This document shows positions 52,854 to 62,198 of a stretch of DNA of 64,000 bases, one piece after another; within the stretch, counting starts at the first letter, position 1; each line of letters begins with the position of its first letter. A model generated the notes under the pieces. It saw nothing but the letters and a program-made list of their open reading frames with translations, did no database searches and had not been told where the DNA came from. Position numbers and translations under genes: made by a program. The stretch is from Devosia sp. MC521 (GTDB lineage: Bacteria; Pseudomonadota; Alphaproteobacteria; Rhizobiales; Devosiaceae). The stretch lies in contig NZ_CP059902.1 in the NCBI RefSeq assembly GCF_014127105.1, positions 2,882,001-2,946,000 of the forward strand. The letters are read 5' to 3'.

Positions 52854-54119
52854 TTAGAGCCCGCGCAATTTGCGCAGGTTCACTGCATAGGTCTCAAAAT
52901 CAGAGATCGGACGGCGCGCGACGCCGCTCTCTTCCGCTGCCTTTGCCACGGCGATCGAAACTCGCTCAATCAAACGCGGATCGAACGGGTTCGGGATCAG
53001 CTTCTCGCGACCGAAGGTGCTTGCAGAACCGTCAAGTTCGGCTTCCTGCGCCAGCTCAGCAATTGCCTGCGCTGCAGCTGCCTTCATCGCTTCGTTGATC
53101 GTGGTTGCGCCGCAATCGAGCGCGCCACGGAACAAGAATGGGAAGCACAGAACGTTGTTCACCTGGTTGGCATAGTCCGAACGACCCGTGCAAACCATAG
53201 CGTCTGGGCGCGTGGCCTTTGCCAATTCTGGCATGATTTCCGGAATTGGGTTGGAGAGACCCAAGATCAGCGGATTTTCCGCCATATTGGTCATCATCTC
53301 TGGCTTGAGCGCGCCAGCCTTGGAAAGACCAACAAACACGTCTGCGCCATCCATAACTTCGCTCAGCTGGGTCTTGTCGGTATCCTGAGCGAAAGCTGCA
53401 CGCCAACTATCAACCGAGCCAACACGCGCGGTCGTGACGAGACCCTTGCTGTCCGCCAGCCAGATGTTCTCGCGCTTAGCGCCAACAGCGATGAGCATGT
53501 TCATGCAAGCGATAGCCGCAGCACCTGCACCCGATGTGCAGATCTTGATCGAGCCAATATCCTTGCCGATCAGCTTCATCGCATTGAGGACAGCAGCAGC
53601 CACGATGATCGCAGTACCGTGCTGATCGTCATGGAACACTGGAATGTTCATGCGCTCGCGCAAGGCTTCTTCGATTTCGAAGCACTCTGGAGCCTTGATG
53701 TCTTCAAGGTTCACACCACCAAAGCTTGGAGCGAGCGGCGCAACGATCTCGATGAACTTCTTCGGATCCTGCTCGTCAACTTCAAGGTCAATAGAGTCAA
53801 TGCCAGCAAAGGTCTTGAACAGAACGGCCTTGCCTTCCATCACCGGCTTGGACGCCAGCGCACCAATATTGCCAAGGCCCAGAACGGCAGTGCCGTTTGA
53901 AATCACGGCAACGAGATTGCCCTTGGAGGTGTAGCGGTAAGCCGCCTCTGGGTTCGCTGCAATTTCTTCACAAGGAATAGCAACGCCTGGCGAATAGGCG
54001 AGCGAGAGGTCGCGCGTGTTCGCGAGTGGCTTGGTCGCGACGATAGCGAGTTTACCCGGGGTCGGATACTCGTGGAAATTAAGCGCTGCGTCCTTCAGGC
54101 TGGAATTATCGACGGTCAT
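52854..54119 (-). CDS. Malic enzyme, short form without phosphotransacetylase domain
   Basis: This is a 421-residue decarboxylating malate dehydrogenase. Key motifs are [27 protein letters not shown], the metal site [10 protein letters not shown] and the nucleotide site [12 protein letters not shown]. MaeB of most Proteobacteria has a further ~330-residue phosphotransacetylase-like domain; here the protein ends at about residue 421 and downstream DNA shows no trace of it. It makes pyruvate and NAD(P)H from malate. It is single-gene. Confidence 0.93.
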   Translation of the reverse strand: MTVDNSSLKDAALNFHEYPTPGKLAIVATKPLANTRDLSLAYSPGVAIPCEEIAANPEAAYRYTSKGNLVAVISNGTAVLGLGNIGALASKPVMEGKAVLFKTFAGIDSIDLEVDEQDPKKFIEIVAPLAPSFGGVNLEDIKAPECFEIEEALRERMNIPVFHDDQHGTAIIVAAAVLNAMKLIGKDIGSIKICTSGAGAAAIACMNMLIAVGAKRENIWLADSKGLVTTARVGSVDSWRAAFAQDTDKTQLSEVMDGADVFVGLSKAGALKPEMMTNMAENPLILGLSNPIPEIMPELAKATRPDAMVCTGRSDYANQVNNVLCFPFLFRGALDCGATTINEAMKAAAAQAIAELAQEAELDGSASTFGREKLIPNPFDPRLIERVSIAVAKAAEESGVARRPISDFETYAVNLRKLRGL

Positions 54120-54281
54120 ACGGTCCTACACATGTCGAAGGGGCGGCCAGCGATGACCGCCCCTCAATAGATTCGCCCATTTTGGGCCAGTAGGAGAATG
54201 AACCCAAATTACATCGAAAAGAGAACATAGCCTTTCGACGCATGGACGATAAAGTGCAAAAACGTCTACCGGTGCAAGACC

Positions 54282-54713
54282 TTAGTCCTGGCCTACAACA
54301 AGCGACTTCTTGAGGAAGCTACGCGTGTTACCCTTAGGAAAATCGGGCAGTTCGCCAAAAACTTCGTAACCAGATTTTTTGTAAACATGCAGCGCGTGCG
54401 CGCTGAACGTGTCGATGTGCGCCGAATGGCAACCGCGCTGGCGCGCTTCGGCCTCAGCCGCCTCAAGCATGCGACCAGCGAGCGATTGCCCGCGCGTGCT
54501 TTCATCGATCCACAGCCACTGGGTATAGAGCCAGCCCCAAGCCGTGTAGCCGGAAATCCCGCCAACGATCTCGCCGCTGTCGTTGCGCACGACCACGGCG
54601 AGATTTTGCTTTTCCGACGGCCCCACCATCGCCTGATTGAAAGAGGCAAGCCCCTTGCTGATGGTGTCGAGATCTTCAGCAGCGGGCGAGGCAGTGACGT
54701 CGAATACAAGCAT
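54282..54713 (-). CDS. GNAT-family N-acetyltransferase
   Basis: This is a 143-residue GNAT protein. LWIDESTRGQSLAGRMLEAA (about 75-94) is the acetyl-CoA loop, and ALHVYKKSGYEVFGEL is the C-terminal signature. The ATG at 54713 lies one base after the anmK stop, so it is the last gene of the murein salvage run and coupled to anmK. The acceptor is unknown; an amino sugar or a peptide from cell-wall turnover would fit the context (inference). Confidence 0.87.
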   Translation of the reverse strand: MLVFDVTASPAAEDLDTISKGLASFNQAMVGPSEKQNLAVVVRNDSGEIVGGISGYTAWGWLYTQWLWIDESTRGQSLAGRMLEAAEAEARQRGCHSAHIDTFSAHALHVYKKSGYEVFGELPDFPKGNTRSFLKKSLVVGQD

Positions 54714-54714
54714 T

Positions 54715-55833
54715 TTACTGAACCAGAATGCCACCAGTCATCGGATGCGGCGCACCCGTCGTGGTGGGGAAGCTAATCGGCATATTGCGCAGAACACGTA
54801 CTGCGAGGAAGGCAAAGCATTCCGCTTCCACGGCGTCGCCGCGCCAACCCACAGCTTCTGCCGGCACCGCTTCCACGCCCGCACGGACATTGAGCATAGC
54901 CATGATTGCCGGGTTATGACGACCGCCCCCGCAAACGATCAGCTTGTCTGGACGTCCGGGCAGAATGTCGAGCGCCTTACCAACGGCCCCCGTGGTGAAT
55001 GCCGTCAACGTCGCCGCGCCATCATCCGCGCCAAGGCCTTCGGCCATGGTGTGGAGGAAGTCGAAACGGTCGAGCGATTTTGGATAGGGCGCTGAGAGAT
55101 ATTTATGGGTCAAGAGTTGCGCGAGGCGCTCTTCGTCAACCGTGCCGCGCAGTGCCATCGCACCATTGCGGTCCATTTCGCCTAGGCCCAGCGACTTTAC
55201 AAAGTCGTTGATCGGGGCATTGGCCGGACCTGTATCGAAAGCCACGAGCGTGTCTGCACCATCCCAATAGGTGACATTGGAAACGCCGCCCAGGTTGAGC
55301 ACAGCGGTCTTGCCATCAACATGGCCCAGCGTGCGCAGCAACGCTTGGTGATAGACAGCCGCCAAAGGCGCGCCCTGCCCGCCAGCACGCACGTCCGCCG
55401 AGCGGAAGTCATAGGCAACAGGGATGCCGAGGATTTCGTTCATCAGCTTGCCATTGCCCAGCTGACGGGTTGCACCAATGCGACCCGGAACCGGCGCGCG
55501 GTGCAATACTGACTGGCCATGGAAACCCACGACGCCAATGTCCGACGGTTTGAGACCAGCTTGGGCGACGAGGTCGGCCACAGCCGCAGATTGCGCACGG
55601 GTCAGCGCATCTTCAGCCTTGGCGAAAATGGCCGGCTCTTCGCCCTCAAAATTCCAAACCCGGGCTTCCGCCAATGCCTGCTCCAGCATATCGCGGATGT
55701 CTGCGGGATAGGGCGCGAGCGTATATGCACCAAATTCGCTGATCGTCTCGCCATCGGTGCGCAACAGCGCAACGTCGATGTTTCCGTCCAGCACCGTGCC
55801 TGTCATCAGGCCAACAGCCCAAATCGGCTCCAT
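54715..55833 (-). CDS. anmK: Anhydro-N-acetylmuramic acid kinase AnmK
   Basis: AnmK opens and phosphorylates 1,6-anhydro-MurNAc to MurNAc-6-phosphate in cell-wall recycling. The 372-residue protein begins with [19 protein letters not shown], the ATP-binding start, and has [40 protein letters not shown] and [12 protein letters not shown]-type motifs (here VCGGGRHNP). It stands between the serine hydrolase and GNAT genes, 9 bases after the hydrolase. MurQ, the next enzyme of the pathway, is not in the window. Confidence 0.95.
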   Translation of the reverse strand: MEPIWAVGLMTGTVLDGNIDVALLRTDGETISEFGAYTLAPYPADIRDMLEQALAEARVWNFEGEEPAIFAKAEDALTRAQSAAVADLVAQAGLKPSDIGVVGFHGQSVLHRAPVPGRIGATRQLGNGKLMNEILGIPVAYDFRSADVRAGGQGAPLAAVYHQALLRTLGHVDGKTAVLNLGGVSNVTYWDGADTLVAFDTGPANAPINDFVKSLGLGEMDRNGAMALRGTVDEERLAQLLTHKYLSAPYPKSLDRFDFLHTMAEGLGADDGAATLTAFTTGAVGKALDILPGRPDKLIVCGGGRHNPAIMAMLNVRAGVEAVPAEAVGWRGDAVEAECFAFLAVRVLRNMPISFPTTTGAPHPMTGGILVQ

Positions 55834-55842
55834 GTGCGTCTC

Positions 55843-56835
55843 CTAGTTTGCGTTGATAGCGTCAGCCACAGCGCGACGGAGCGGAATAATACCGCTGTCG
55901 AAATGGCGCGTGGGGTGAACGCGATTGGTAAGAAGTGTCCAGGCATGACCGCGCTCGAAATCGAGCCAGAGGCCAGTGCCGGTAAATCCAGTGTGCCCGA
56001 TGGTGGAAGAAGAGCTGAGCTCCCCGCCAGACCAGCCCTCATAGGGGCGCTCCCAGCCATGGGTGCGACGCCCCGAAAGCGGCGTGCGGATCAGTGCGTT
56101 TTCGCCCGCAGACTGCAGTTTTTCCGCAGCGAAGTCGAGGACTGAAGAGACCGTGCCAAATAGCCCTGCGTGACCAGCACCATTGAGCGCCGAGCAATTG
56201 TCGTCATGCACTTCGCCAACGAGAACGCGATGACGCCAATAGCAATCTTCGGTCGCTGCAGTATTGTCCGGATCAGCGCCCCAAGCAAACCCCTTGCCCG
56301 GATCAAGATCGCGGATCCAGCACTTGTTCAGCCGCTCCAGCACAAAGCCGAGAAGGATGAAGTTGATATCAGAATAGACCGAAGGTCCTGCCGTATACTC
56401 ATATTGCAGAATAAGCGTACGCAGCAGGTCCGGGTCACGCCCATAGGCGTAGAAGGGAATGACGGCTGGGAACGGCGTCTGATGCCCGAGGCACTGACGG
56501 AAGGTAACGTTCCGCTCCCAATTGTCGAGATTGTAATGGCGGAAGTCTGGCAGGACGGAGGTGATCGGCTTGTCGAGGTCGATCGTCCCCGCTTCTGCCA
56601 AAGCCAGAATACGCTCGGTGGTAAAAAGCACTTTGGAGAGCGAGGCCAGATCGAACCAAGTGTCCTCGGTCATCGCCCGCGCCGCAGGAACGGTCTGAGC
56701 CTGCCCCATAACGCGGGTGACACGATTGCCGTCGCGATCGACAAGGCCCAAAATCCCACCGGGGATTTTACCGGCCTCAATCGCCGCCGCAACCGGCGCG
56801 AACGCCCGATCGAGCTTGCTCTCCAAAATACCCAT
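55843..56835 (-). CDS. Serine hydrolase of the class C beta-lactamase/penicillin-binding family
   Basis: This is a 330-residue enzyme without a signal peptide. The nucleophile motif is SLSK at 65-68, the second motif YSD (YSDINF) stands in place of YxN, and HTGFTGTGLW is the third (HTG). The family includes peptidases and esterases acting on cell-wall peptides. The lack of a signal peptide points to a cytoplasmic substrate, such as imported muropeptides. ATG 56835 is 5 bases after the ATPase stop; the longer frame to 56973 lies inside that gene. Confidence 0.88.
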   Translation of the reverse strand: MGILESKLDRAFAPVAAAIEAGKIPGGILGLVDRDGNRVTRVMGQAQTVPAARAMTEDTWFDLASLSKVLFTTERILALAEAGTIDLDKPITSVLPDFRHYNLDNWERNVTFRQCLGHQTPFPAVIPFYAYGRDPDLLRTLILQYEYTAGPSVYSDINFILLGFVLERLNKCWIRDLDPGKGFAWGADPDNTAATEDCYWRHRVLVGEVHDDNCSALNGAGHAGLFGTVSSVLDFAAEKLQSAGENALIRTPLSGRRTHGWERPYEGWSGGELSSSSTIGHTGFTGTGLWLDFERGHAWTLLTNRVHPTRHFDSGIIPLRRAVADAINAN

Positions 56836-56839
56836 AGGC

Positions 56840-58567
56840 CTAAGCCTCCAACCGCACCTGATGATCCGCCCCGGCCTGACGCCACTGCGCCGCTGGTGGT
56901 TCATAACCCACCGGACGCACGAGTGATGGCACTTGCGTATTGTCGACAGCAAAACTCTGACGACGACGCTCAACCGCCGGAACGGCGGAAATCAGGCGCT
57001 TGGTATAGCTGTGCTGTGGATCGGCCAGGATCGACTTGGCGTCGCCAATTTCCACCACCTGCCCCGCGAACATAACCGCCACGCGGTGCGAGATGCGTTC
57101 CACTACGGCCATATCATGCGAGATGAAGAGGTAAGCGAGGTTGAACTCTTTTTGCAGTTCAACCAAAAGCTCAATCACCTTGGCCTGAACCGAAACGTCG
57201 AGCGCCGACACAGCTTCATCGAGAACAACGACGTCAGGGTTGAGCATGAGCGCACGCGCAATGCACAGGCGCTGGCGCTGACCACCCGAGAACTGATGCG
57301 GGAAACGCACGAGCGCGTCTTCCGGCAAGCCAACACGTTTTAAGAGAAACAGCATACGCTCGCGCAGTGCTGCATCCATTTTGCCGCCATTGGCAATCGC
57401 TGGCTCGGCCAACAAAGCCTCAACGTTCAAGCGCGGATTGAGCGACGCAAACGGGTCCTGAAACACCATCTGGATAGGACGACGCGAGCGACCGGTTTTA
57501 GCGTCGATCTCACCACGGTGCTTTTGCACGAGGCCGAGAACAGCACGCGCGGTTGTCGACTTTCCGCAACCGCTTTCGCCGACGATCCCGAGCGTTTCGC
57601 CCGGCATCAAATCAAAGCTCACCCCATCAACGGCATGGATCGCGCCTGTCAACTTGAAGAACTTTTTCTTCATTGGGAACCGTACGGCCAGATCAGACAC
57701 CTTGACGATTGGCTCCATGCCTTCGGCACGTGGGCTATCGGTGCGGACCGAGCGGCCCGAGGTGAAGTGTGGCACGGCATTGAGCAGATGCTTGGTGTAC
57801 TCATGCTGGGGGTTGTCGAGCACTTCATCGGCAGCGCCCTGCTCCACACACACGCCATTTTGCATGACCATGATGCGATCAGCGATACCGGCAACAAGGC
57901 CGATATCATGGGTGATGAAAATCATCGACATCCCCGTCTCTGCCTTAAGCTCAGAGAGGAGCGCCATGATCTGGGCTTGCACGGTAACGTCGAGTGCCGT
58001 GGTCGGCTCGTCAGCGATGAGGAGGCGCGGGCTCGCGGCCAAGGCCATGGCAATCATCACGCGCTGGCGCATACCGCCCGAGAGCTGATGCGGGAAATAT
58101 GCCGAGCGCGTTGCCGCATCCGGAATACGAACGCGCGCCAAAACCTCGAGCATCGCCTTTTTGGCCGCTTCGCCTTTGAGCCCGTGGCTCAGACGAAACG
58201 CTTCTTCGATCTGATCGCCAATCGTGTGGACCGGATTAAGCGAGGTCATCGGCTCTTGGAAGATCATGCCAACGTCGCGACCGCGCAGCGAGCGCATGGT
58301 CACTTCATCAGCCGAGGCGACATCGACCACAGTGCCGTCTTGGCGCTGCAGTTTGATCGACCCACTGATCACCTTGCCACCGCCAAAATCGACGAGGCGG
58401 TTGATCGACAACGCTGTCACCGACTTGCCTGAGCCACTCTCGCCAACGATGGCGAGCGTTTGTCCTGGCAGAAGGTCAAAGCTTACGCCATGCACGACTT
58501 CATTAGCCTGCGGATCGCGGCCAAAGCCGACCTTCAGATCTGTTACGGAAAGCAGTGGGGTGGTCAT
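56840..58567 (-). CDS. Fused DppD-DppF-type ATPase of a peptide ABC transporter
   Basis: This is a 575-residue protein with two ATPase domains in one chain. The first (about 5-255) has GESGSGKSVTALS, QLSGGMRQRVMIAMALA and LLIADEPTTALDV. The second (about 290-550) has GESGCGKSTTARA, QFSGGQRQRLCIARALM and VVVLDEAVSALDV (Ala in place of the usual Pro). Dipeptide/oligopeptide importers normally use two separate ATPases. The ATG at 58567 overlaps the permease stop as ATGA. Confidence 0.93.
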   Translation of the reverse strand: MTTPLLSVTDLKVGFGRDPQANEVVHGVSFDLLPGQTLAIVGESGSGKSVTALSINRLVDFGGGKVISGSIKLQRQDGTVVDVASADEVTMRSLRGRDVGMIFQEPMTSLNPVHTIGDQIEEAFRLSHGLKGEAAKKAMLEVLARVRIPDAATRSAYFPHQLSGGMRQRVMIAMALAASPRLLIADEPTTALDVTVQAQIMALLSELKAETGMSMIFITHDIGLVAGIADRIMVMQNGVCVEQGAADEVLDNPQHEYTKHLLNAVPHFTSGRSVRTDSPRAEGMEPIVKVSDLAVRFPMKKKFFKLTGAIHAVDGVSFDLMPGETLGIVGESGCGKSTTARAVLGLVQKHRGEIDAKTGRSRRPIQMVFQDPFASLNPRLNVEALLAEPAIANGGKMDAALRERMLFLLKRVGLPEDALVRFPHQFSGGQRQRLCIARALMLNPDVVVLDEAVSALDVSVQAKVIELLVELQKEFNLAYLFISHDMAVVERISHRVAVMFAGQVVEIGDAKSILADPQHSYTKRLISAVPAVERRRQSFAVDNTQVPSLVRPVGYEPPAAQWRQAGADHQVRLEA

Positions 58568-59406
58568 GCTGCCCTCCTCTGAGTACGCGGATCAAGAATG
58601 TCACGCAGCGCATCGCCGGTGAGGTTAAAGCCCAAAATGCCGAGCATGATGGTCAAGGCTGGGAAGATCATCAGCCACGGCGCCTGCTGCATCAAATTCT
58701 TGCTTTCGGCCAGCATCACCCCGAGAGACGGGGTCGGAGGCTGTGTACCAAGGCCAAGGAACGAGAGACCCGCTTCAGTGAGCAATGCCCACGCCAGAGC
58801 CAAAGTCACCTGCACGGCGAGCGGAGCCACAAGATTGAGCAGCAAGTGGCGGCTCAAAATATAGGGCTGCGACGAACCAAAAGTGCGCGCTGCATCGACG
58901 AAGTCGCGGTTTTTGAGCGACAGCGCCGGGCCACGCACAACGCGAGCAAAGATGGGGATGTAAACCAGCGCAATCGCGAACACCGAAGTGAATGTGCCCG
59001 GACCAACAATGGCAATGATGAGCAGGGCAAGCAGGATCGCTGGGAAGGCGAGCAGGATGTCCATGATGCGCATGAACAAGCCATCCCACAATCCGCCCCA
59101 CCAAGCCGACAACAGGCCAATAATGGTGCCGACGACCGTCGCAATGGCCACCGCCGCAAAGGCAATGATCAGCGACTGACGAATGCCAACCATCAGACGG
59201 CTCAACGTGTCACGACCAAGCAGATCCGTTCCGAACCAATAGGTGGCGCTCGGCCCCTTGAGGCGGTCGATAGCAAAAAGCTTGAGTGGGTTGTGCGGCG
59301 TCAAACTCAACGCGCCCAAAATGGCGACGATGAGATAGACGGAAATGATAACCAGCCCGATCCGACCTGACGGATGCCGAGCAAGAGCGCCAAGAACTTT
59401 GCGCAT
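58564..59406 (-). CDS. Peptide ABC transporter permease, DppC type
   Basis: This is a 280-residue permease with about six helices. GTDLLGRDTLSRLMVGIRQS (about 72-91) is the DppC signature, and the EAA loop is FVDAARTFGSSQPYILSRHL. The ATG at 59406 shares a base with the DppB stop (TGATG). It forms the import channel with the next protein. Confidence 0.93.
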   Translation of the reverse strand: MRKVLGALARHPSGRIGLVIISVYLIVAILGALSLTPHNPLKLFAIDRLKGPSATYWFGTDLLGRDTLSRLMVGIRQSLIIAFAAVAIATVVGTIIGLLSAWWGGLWDGLFMRIMDILLAFPAILLALLIIAIVGPGTFTSVFAIALVYIPIFARVVRGPALSLKNRDFVDAARTFGSSQPYILSRHLLLNLVAPLAVQVTLALAWALLTEAGLSFLGLGTQPPTPSLGVMLAESKNLMQQAPWLMIFPALTIMLGILGFNLTGDALRDILDPRTQRRAA

Positions 59407-60365
59407 CAGCGGTTTCCGATACGAATACGCGGATCGAGCGCCACATAGGCGAGATCGACCAGCAGGTTAACCACGAGGAAGTTGAAGGCGATAAACAGCA
59501 CCGAGCCCTGCACCAGCGCATAGTCGCGCTGTGTGATCGCATCGAGCGTCAAACGACCAACGCCGGGCAGTGCAAAAATCTGCTCAACGATAACGGCACC
59601 GCCCAACAAATAGCCGAACTCGACACCCGCAAGGGTCACAACCGGGATCAGCGCATTCGGCAGTGCATGACGCCAAACAACGCTGCGCGGCGAAGCGCCC
59701 TTGGAGCGCGCCGTACGGATGTAGTCGTCACTCAACACATCCAGCATGGACGAGCGCGCAATGCGCGTCACAGACGCAGCAAAGGCAAAACCAAGCGTGA
59801 TTGCCGGGAAAATAAGCTGACCAATGCTCGCCAATGGGTCCTGCAACAGCGGGGTAAAGGTCCCCATTGCAGGCACAAAGCCGAAGAATACTGACAGCAC
59901 AAAAATGATCAGCACGCCGACGACGAAGCTTGGGGTCGATTGCCCCAGCATGGCCAGCATACGAATACCAAGATCGCTTGGACGCTCATTGCGAGTCGCT
60001 GCCAGAACACCGAGCGGAATACCGATAGACATGGCAATAACCATGCTCATCAGCGCCAGCTGCAAGGTGAGCGGGAAACGCTCGAGAATGACGGTCATGA
60101 CGGGCTTGCCATAAATCGTTGAAATGCCCAGGTCGCCCTGGAACACGCCACCAATCCAGCGCAGATACTGCGACCAAACCGGTTGATCTATGCCGAAATA
60201 ATTAGCCAATGCGGCACGCTGGTCGGGCGTAAGCAGCCCTGCTTCAGTGCCAAGCATGGCGGTGATCGCGTCACCCGGAACCATCCGGATTGCCACGAAT
60301 ACGAGGATCGAAACCCCCAAAAGGATCAGCGGAAATGTGATGAGCCGCTGTACCACGTAATTCAT
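59406..60365 (-). CDS. Peptide ABC transporter permease, DppB type
   Basis: This is a 319-residue permease with about six helices. MNYVVQRLITFPLILLGVSI at the start and DYIRTARSKGASPRSVVWRH (EAA loop) are typical of DppB. FALPGVGRLTLDAITQRDY follows. It lies 55 bases after the binding-protein gene and overlaps DppC by one base. Confidence 0.93.
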   Translation of the reverse strand: MNYVVQRLITFPLILLGVSILVFVAIRMVPGDAITAMLGTEAGLLTPDQRAALANYFGIDQPVWSQYLRWIGGVFQGDLGISTIYGKPVMTVILERFPLTLQLALMSMVIAMSIGIPLGVLAATRNERPSDLGIRMLAMLGQSTPSFVVGVLIIFVLSVFFGFVPAMGTFTPLLQDPLASIGQLIFPAITLGFAFAASVTRIARSSMLDVLSDDYIRTARSKGASPRSVVWRHALPNALIPVVTLAGVEFGYLLGGAVIVEQIFALPGVGRLTLDAITQRDYALVQGSVLFIAFNFLVVNLLVDLAYVALDPRIRIGNR

Positions 60366-60420
60366 AAAACCCGTCCTGCGGACGAGGCTGGCCGAAATGA
60401 CCAGCCTCAGATTGCATTAA

Positions 60421-61938
60421 TTACTGAATGGAGACCGTGGTCAGACCAAACAGAGTGCCTGTTGGCGACGATTCAAAGCCAACAACGTTCTTCTGCGAAG
60501 CGGTGTAGCTATAACCGGTCGAGAGCCACAGCCATGGAGCCTGTTCGGCCATGTGGCGTTCCCATTCCTGGAAGACTTCCTTGCGGGCAGCCGGATCGGT
60601 TTCCCACTGACCCTGCTTGAGCAGAGTGTCCGACTTTTCGTCGAGGAAGTTGGAAACCTTCTGCAGGTTGCCTTCATTGGTGAAGTAGCGGTTGTACATC
60701 GGATATGGATCCGGACGGCCGCCGTTCTGCGCAACTGCCATATCGAAATCACCCTTGAGCCAGGTGTCGACATAGACGTTGAGTTCCATCATTTCGATTT
60801 CGAGCGTTACGCCGATTTCTGCCAGCTGTGCCTGCAGAACCTGAGCCTGCGACGCTGCGGTTGGCGGCTCGCCAGTCGCTGCAATCACCTTGACGGAGAA
60901 TGGCTCAACGCCAGACTGCTCCATCAGCGACTTCGCAGTTGCGATGTCCTGGTTGTAGCAAAGCAGGGTCGATGGCTCCTGAGCAAATGCTGGCATGGTC
61001 AGAGGACCGGTGACAGCACCTTCACCAGCAAGCGCTGCGTCAACGATTTCCTGACGGTTGATCGCGCAGCTCATAGCCTGACGCACGAGCAGATTGTCCA
61101 TCGGCGCACGGGATGGGTTCAGCTGCAGCACGTTGTAAGCAAGACCGGTAACGCGGTTGAGCGTCAGGTTCTGCTCGTTCGGGACGAGGGTTGCAACCAG
61201 CGGGTCGTTGAGCAGAGCAAAGTCGGTCTGGCCAGCGCGGAGCGAAGCCAGGATCGCGGTTTCGTCTGGCAGAACCGAGATGTTGATGCCTTCGATGGCG
61301 ATTGCGCCACCAGCCCATTCGGTGTTGGTCTTGAGAACTTCCTTGGAGTTTGGCTCCCAGGATTCAAGAATGAACGGACCCGAGCCAACAGCAGTGTTGC
61401 CGACGTTGCCAGCTTCAATTTCGCTAGCAGGAACGATCGCCGCGTTCACGGTTGCCATAGCAACCAGCAGCGGCACGTCTGGGGTCGAGAGGTTGAAAAC
61501 AACGGTCTCAGCATCTGGGGTGTCGATGCTCGCGATGGTCAGGAAGTTCGCGCGCGCAGCGGCACCGGTTGCTTCGTCCATAAGACGATCAAACGAAGCC
61601 TTGACGTCAGCTGGGGTAACAGCCGCACCGTTGGTGAACTTGGCCTTTGGATCGAGCTTGAAGGTCAATGTCTTTGCGTCTGGCGCAAATTCCCAAGACG
61701 CAGCGATCGCAGGAACAACGTTCAGATCTGCGTCCAGACGAACCAGAGGCTCATAGATCAGCTCAAGCAGGCGGAGCGAAGAAAACGCAGTCTGCTTGTG
61801 TGGATCAAGGCCAGTGGCGTCCTGCGACCAAGCCATATTCAAAGTTGCGGCCTGTGCCGGCAGCGCAAAAGCTGCGGTCGACAGAGCCGTTGCCACGGCA
61901 AGCCCAGCGATGAGCTTACGGGATGTCATCCAGTTCAT
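60421..61938 (-). CDS. Peptide-binding protein of the ABC transporter (SBP family 5)
   Basis: This is a 505-residue periplasmic binding protein. A signal peptide (about 1-31, LSTAAFALPAQAA) is followed by TLNMAWSQDATGLDPHKQTA and FKLDPKAKFTNGAAVTPADV, the family-5 signature. It would bind peptides or muropeptides and give them to DppB/DppC. The ATG at 61938 has GAGGGAAGT directly before it; an earlier ATG at 61950 is possible but lies within the ribosome site. The gene neighbourhood suggests murein peptides as ligand. Confidence 0.92.
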   Translation of the reverse strand: MNWMTSRKLIAGLAVATALSTAAFALPAQAATLNMAWSQDATGLDPHKQTAFSSLRLLELIYEPLVRLDADLNVVPAIAASWEFAPDAKTLTFKLDPKAKFTNGAAVTPADVKASFDRLMDEATGAAARANFLTIASIDTPDAETVVFNLSTPDVPLLVAMATVNAAIVPASEIEAGNVGNTAVGSGPFILESWEPNSKEVLKTNTEWAGGAIAIEGINISVLPDETAILASLRAGQTDFALLNDPLVATLVPNEQNLTLNRVTGLAYNVLQLNPSRAPMDNLLVRQAMSCAINRQEIVDAALAGEGAVTGPLTMPAFAQEPSTLLCYNQDIATAKSLMEQSGVEPFSVKVIAATGEPPTAASQAQVLQAQLAEIGVTLEIEMMELNVYVDTWLKGDFDMAVAQNGGRPDPYPMYNRYFTNEGNLQKVSNFLDEKSDTLLKQGQWETDPAARKEVFQEWERHMAEQAPWLWLSTGYSYTASQKNVVGFESSPTGTLFGLTTVSIQ

Positions 61939-61955
61939 ACTTCCCTCCATAGGAC

Positions 61956-61979
61956 CAGCCTGAACACTGAGTTCGGCTG
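61956..61979 (-). repeat. Hairpin in the leader of the binding-protein mRNA
   Basis: CAGCC-T-GAAC (61956-61965) pairs with GTTC-GGCTG (71-79 of the same block) around ACTGA, with one bulged T. It lies about 20 bases before the ATG, next to the ribosome site, and may stabilise the mRNA or tune translation. Confidence 0.5.
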
Positions 61980-62062
61980 GATTGGTATCGACGCCCTTGC
62001 TCTTTTAGGAGCCAAAGCGAACGCCCGGCAGGATTAAACCTGTCTGGGGCAATTCCAGCTAG

Positions 62063-62090
62063 CGTATGAACCCACACCCTTCTCTGTCAA
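62063..62090 (-). promoter_or_regulatory. Probable promoter of the binding-protein/transporter operon
   Basis: On the minus strand TTGACA (62090-62085), 16 bases, CATACG (62068-62063). The -35 is exact. Transcription would start near 62056, giving a leader of about 118 bases. The candidate operator at 62114-62143 is just upstream. Confidence 0.5.
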
Positions 62091-62113
62091 TAATTTTCAG
62101 ATGTCTTGTCTCG

Positions 62114-62143
62114 TTTGAACTTTTGTTACACACAAGAGTCAAA
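62114..62143. promoter_or_regulatory. Candidate operator of the MurR/RpiR regulator
   Basis: TTTGAACTTTTG (62114-62125) and CAAGAGTCAAA (62133-62143) form a near-palindrome around TTACACA, with one bulge and one mismatch. It lies in the divergent space between the transporter operon and the regulator gene, as expected for a shared site. Confidence 0.45.
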
Positions 62144-62198
62144 TCTGCGAACAAATTGGCTAAGACCGGTTTCGCAGAGGAGGATGTGAGGAACAGCT

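Noticed and set aside
60553-62037. Open frame of 494 codons on the plus strand
   Set aside because: Antisense to the peptide-binding protein gene; Cys/Arg/Trp-rich, no family, no ribosome site.
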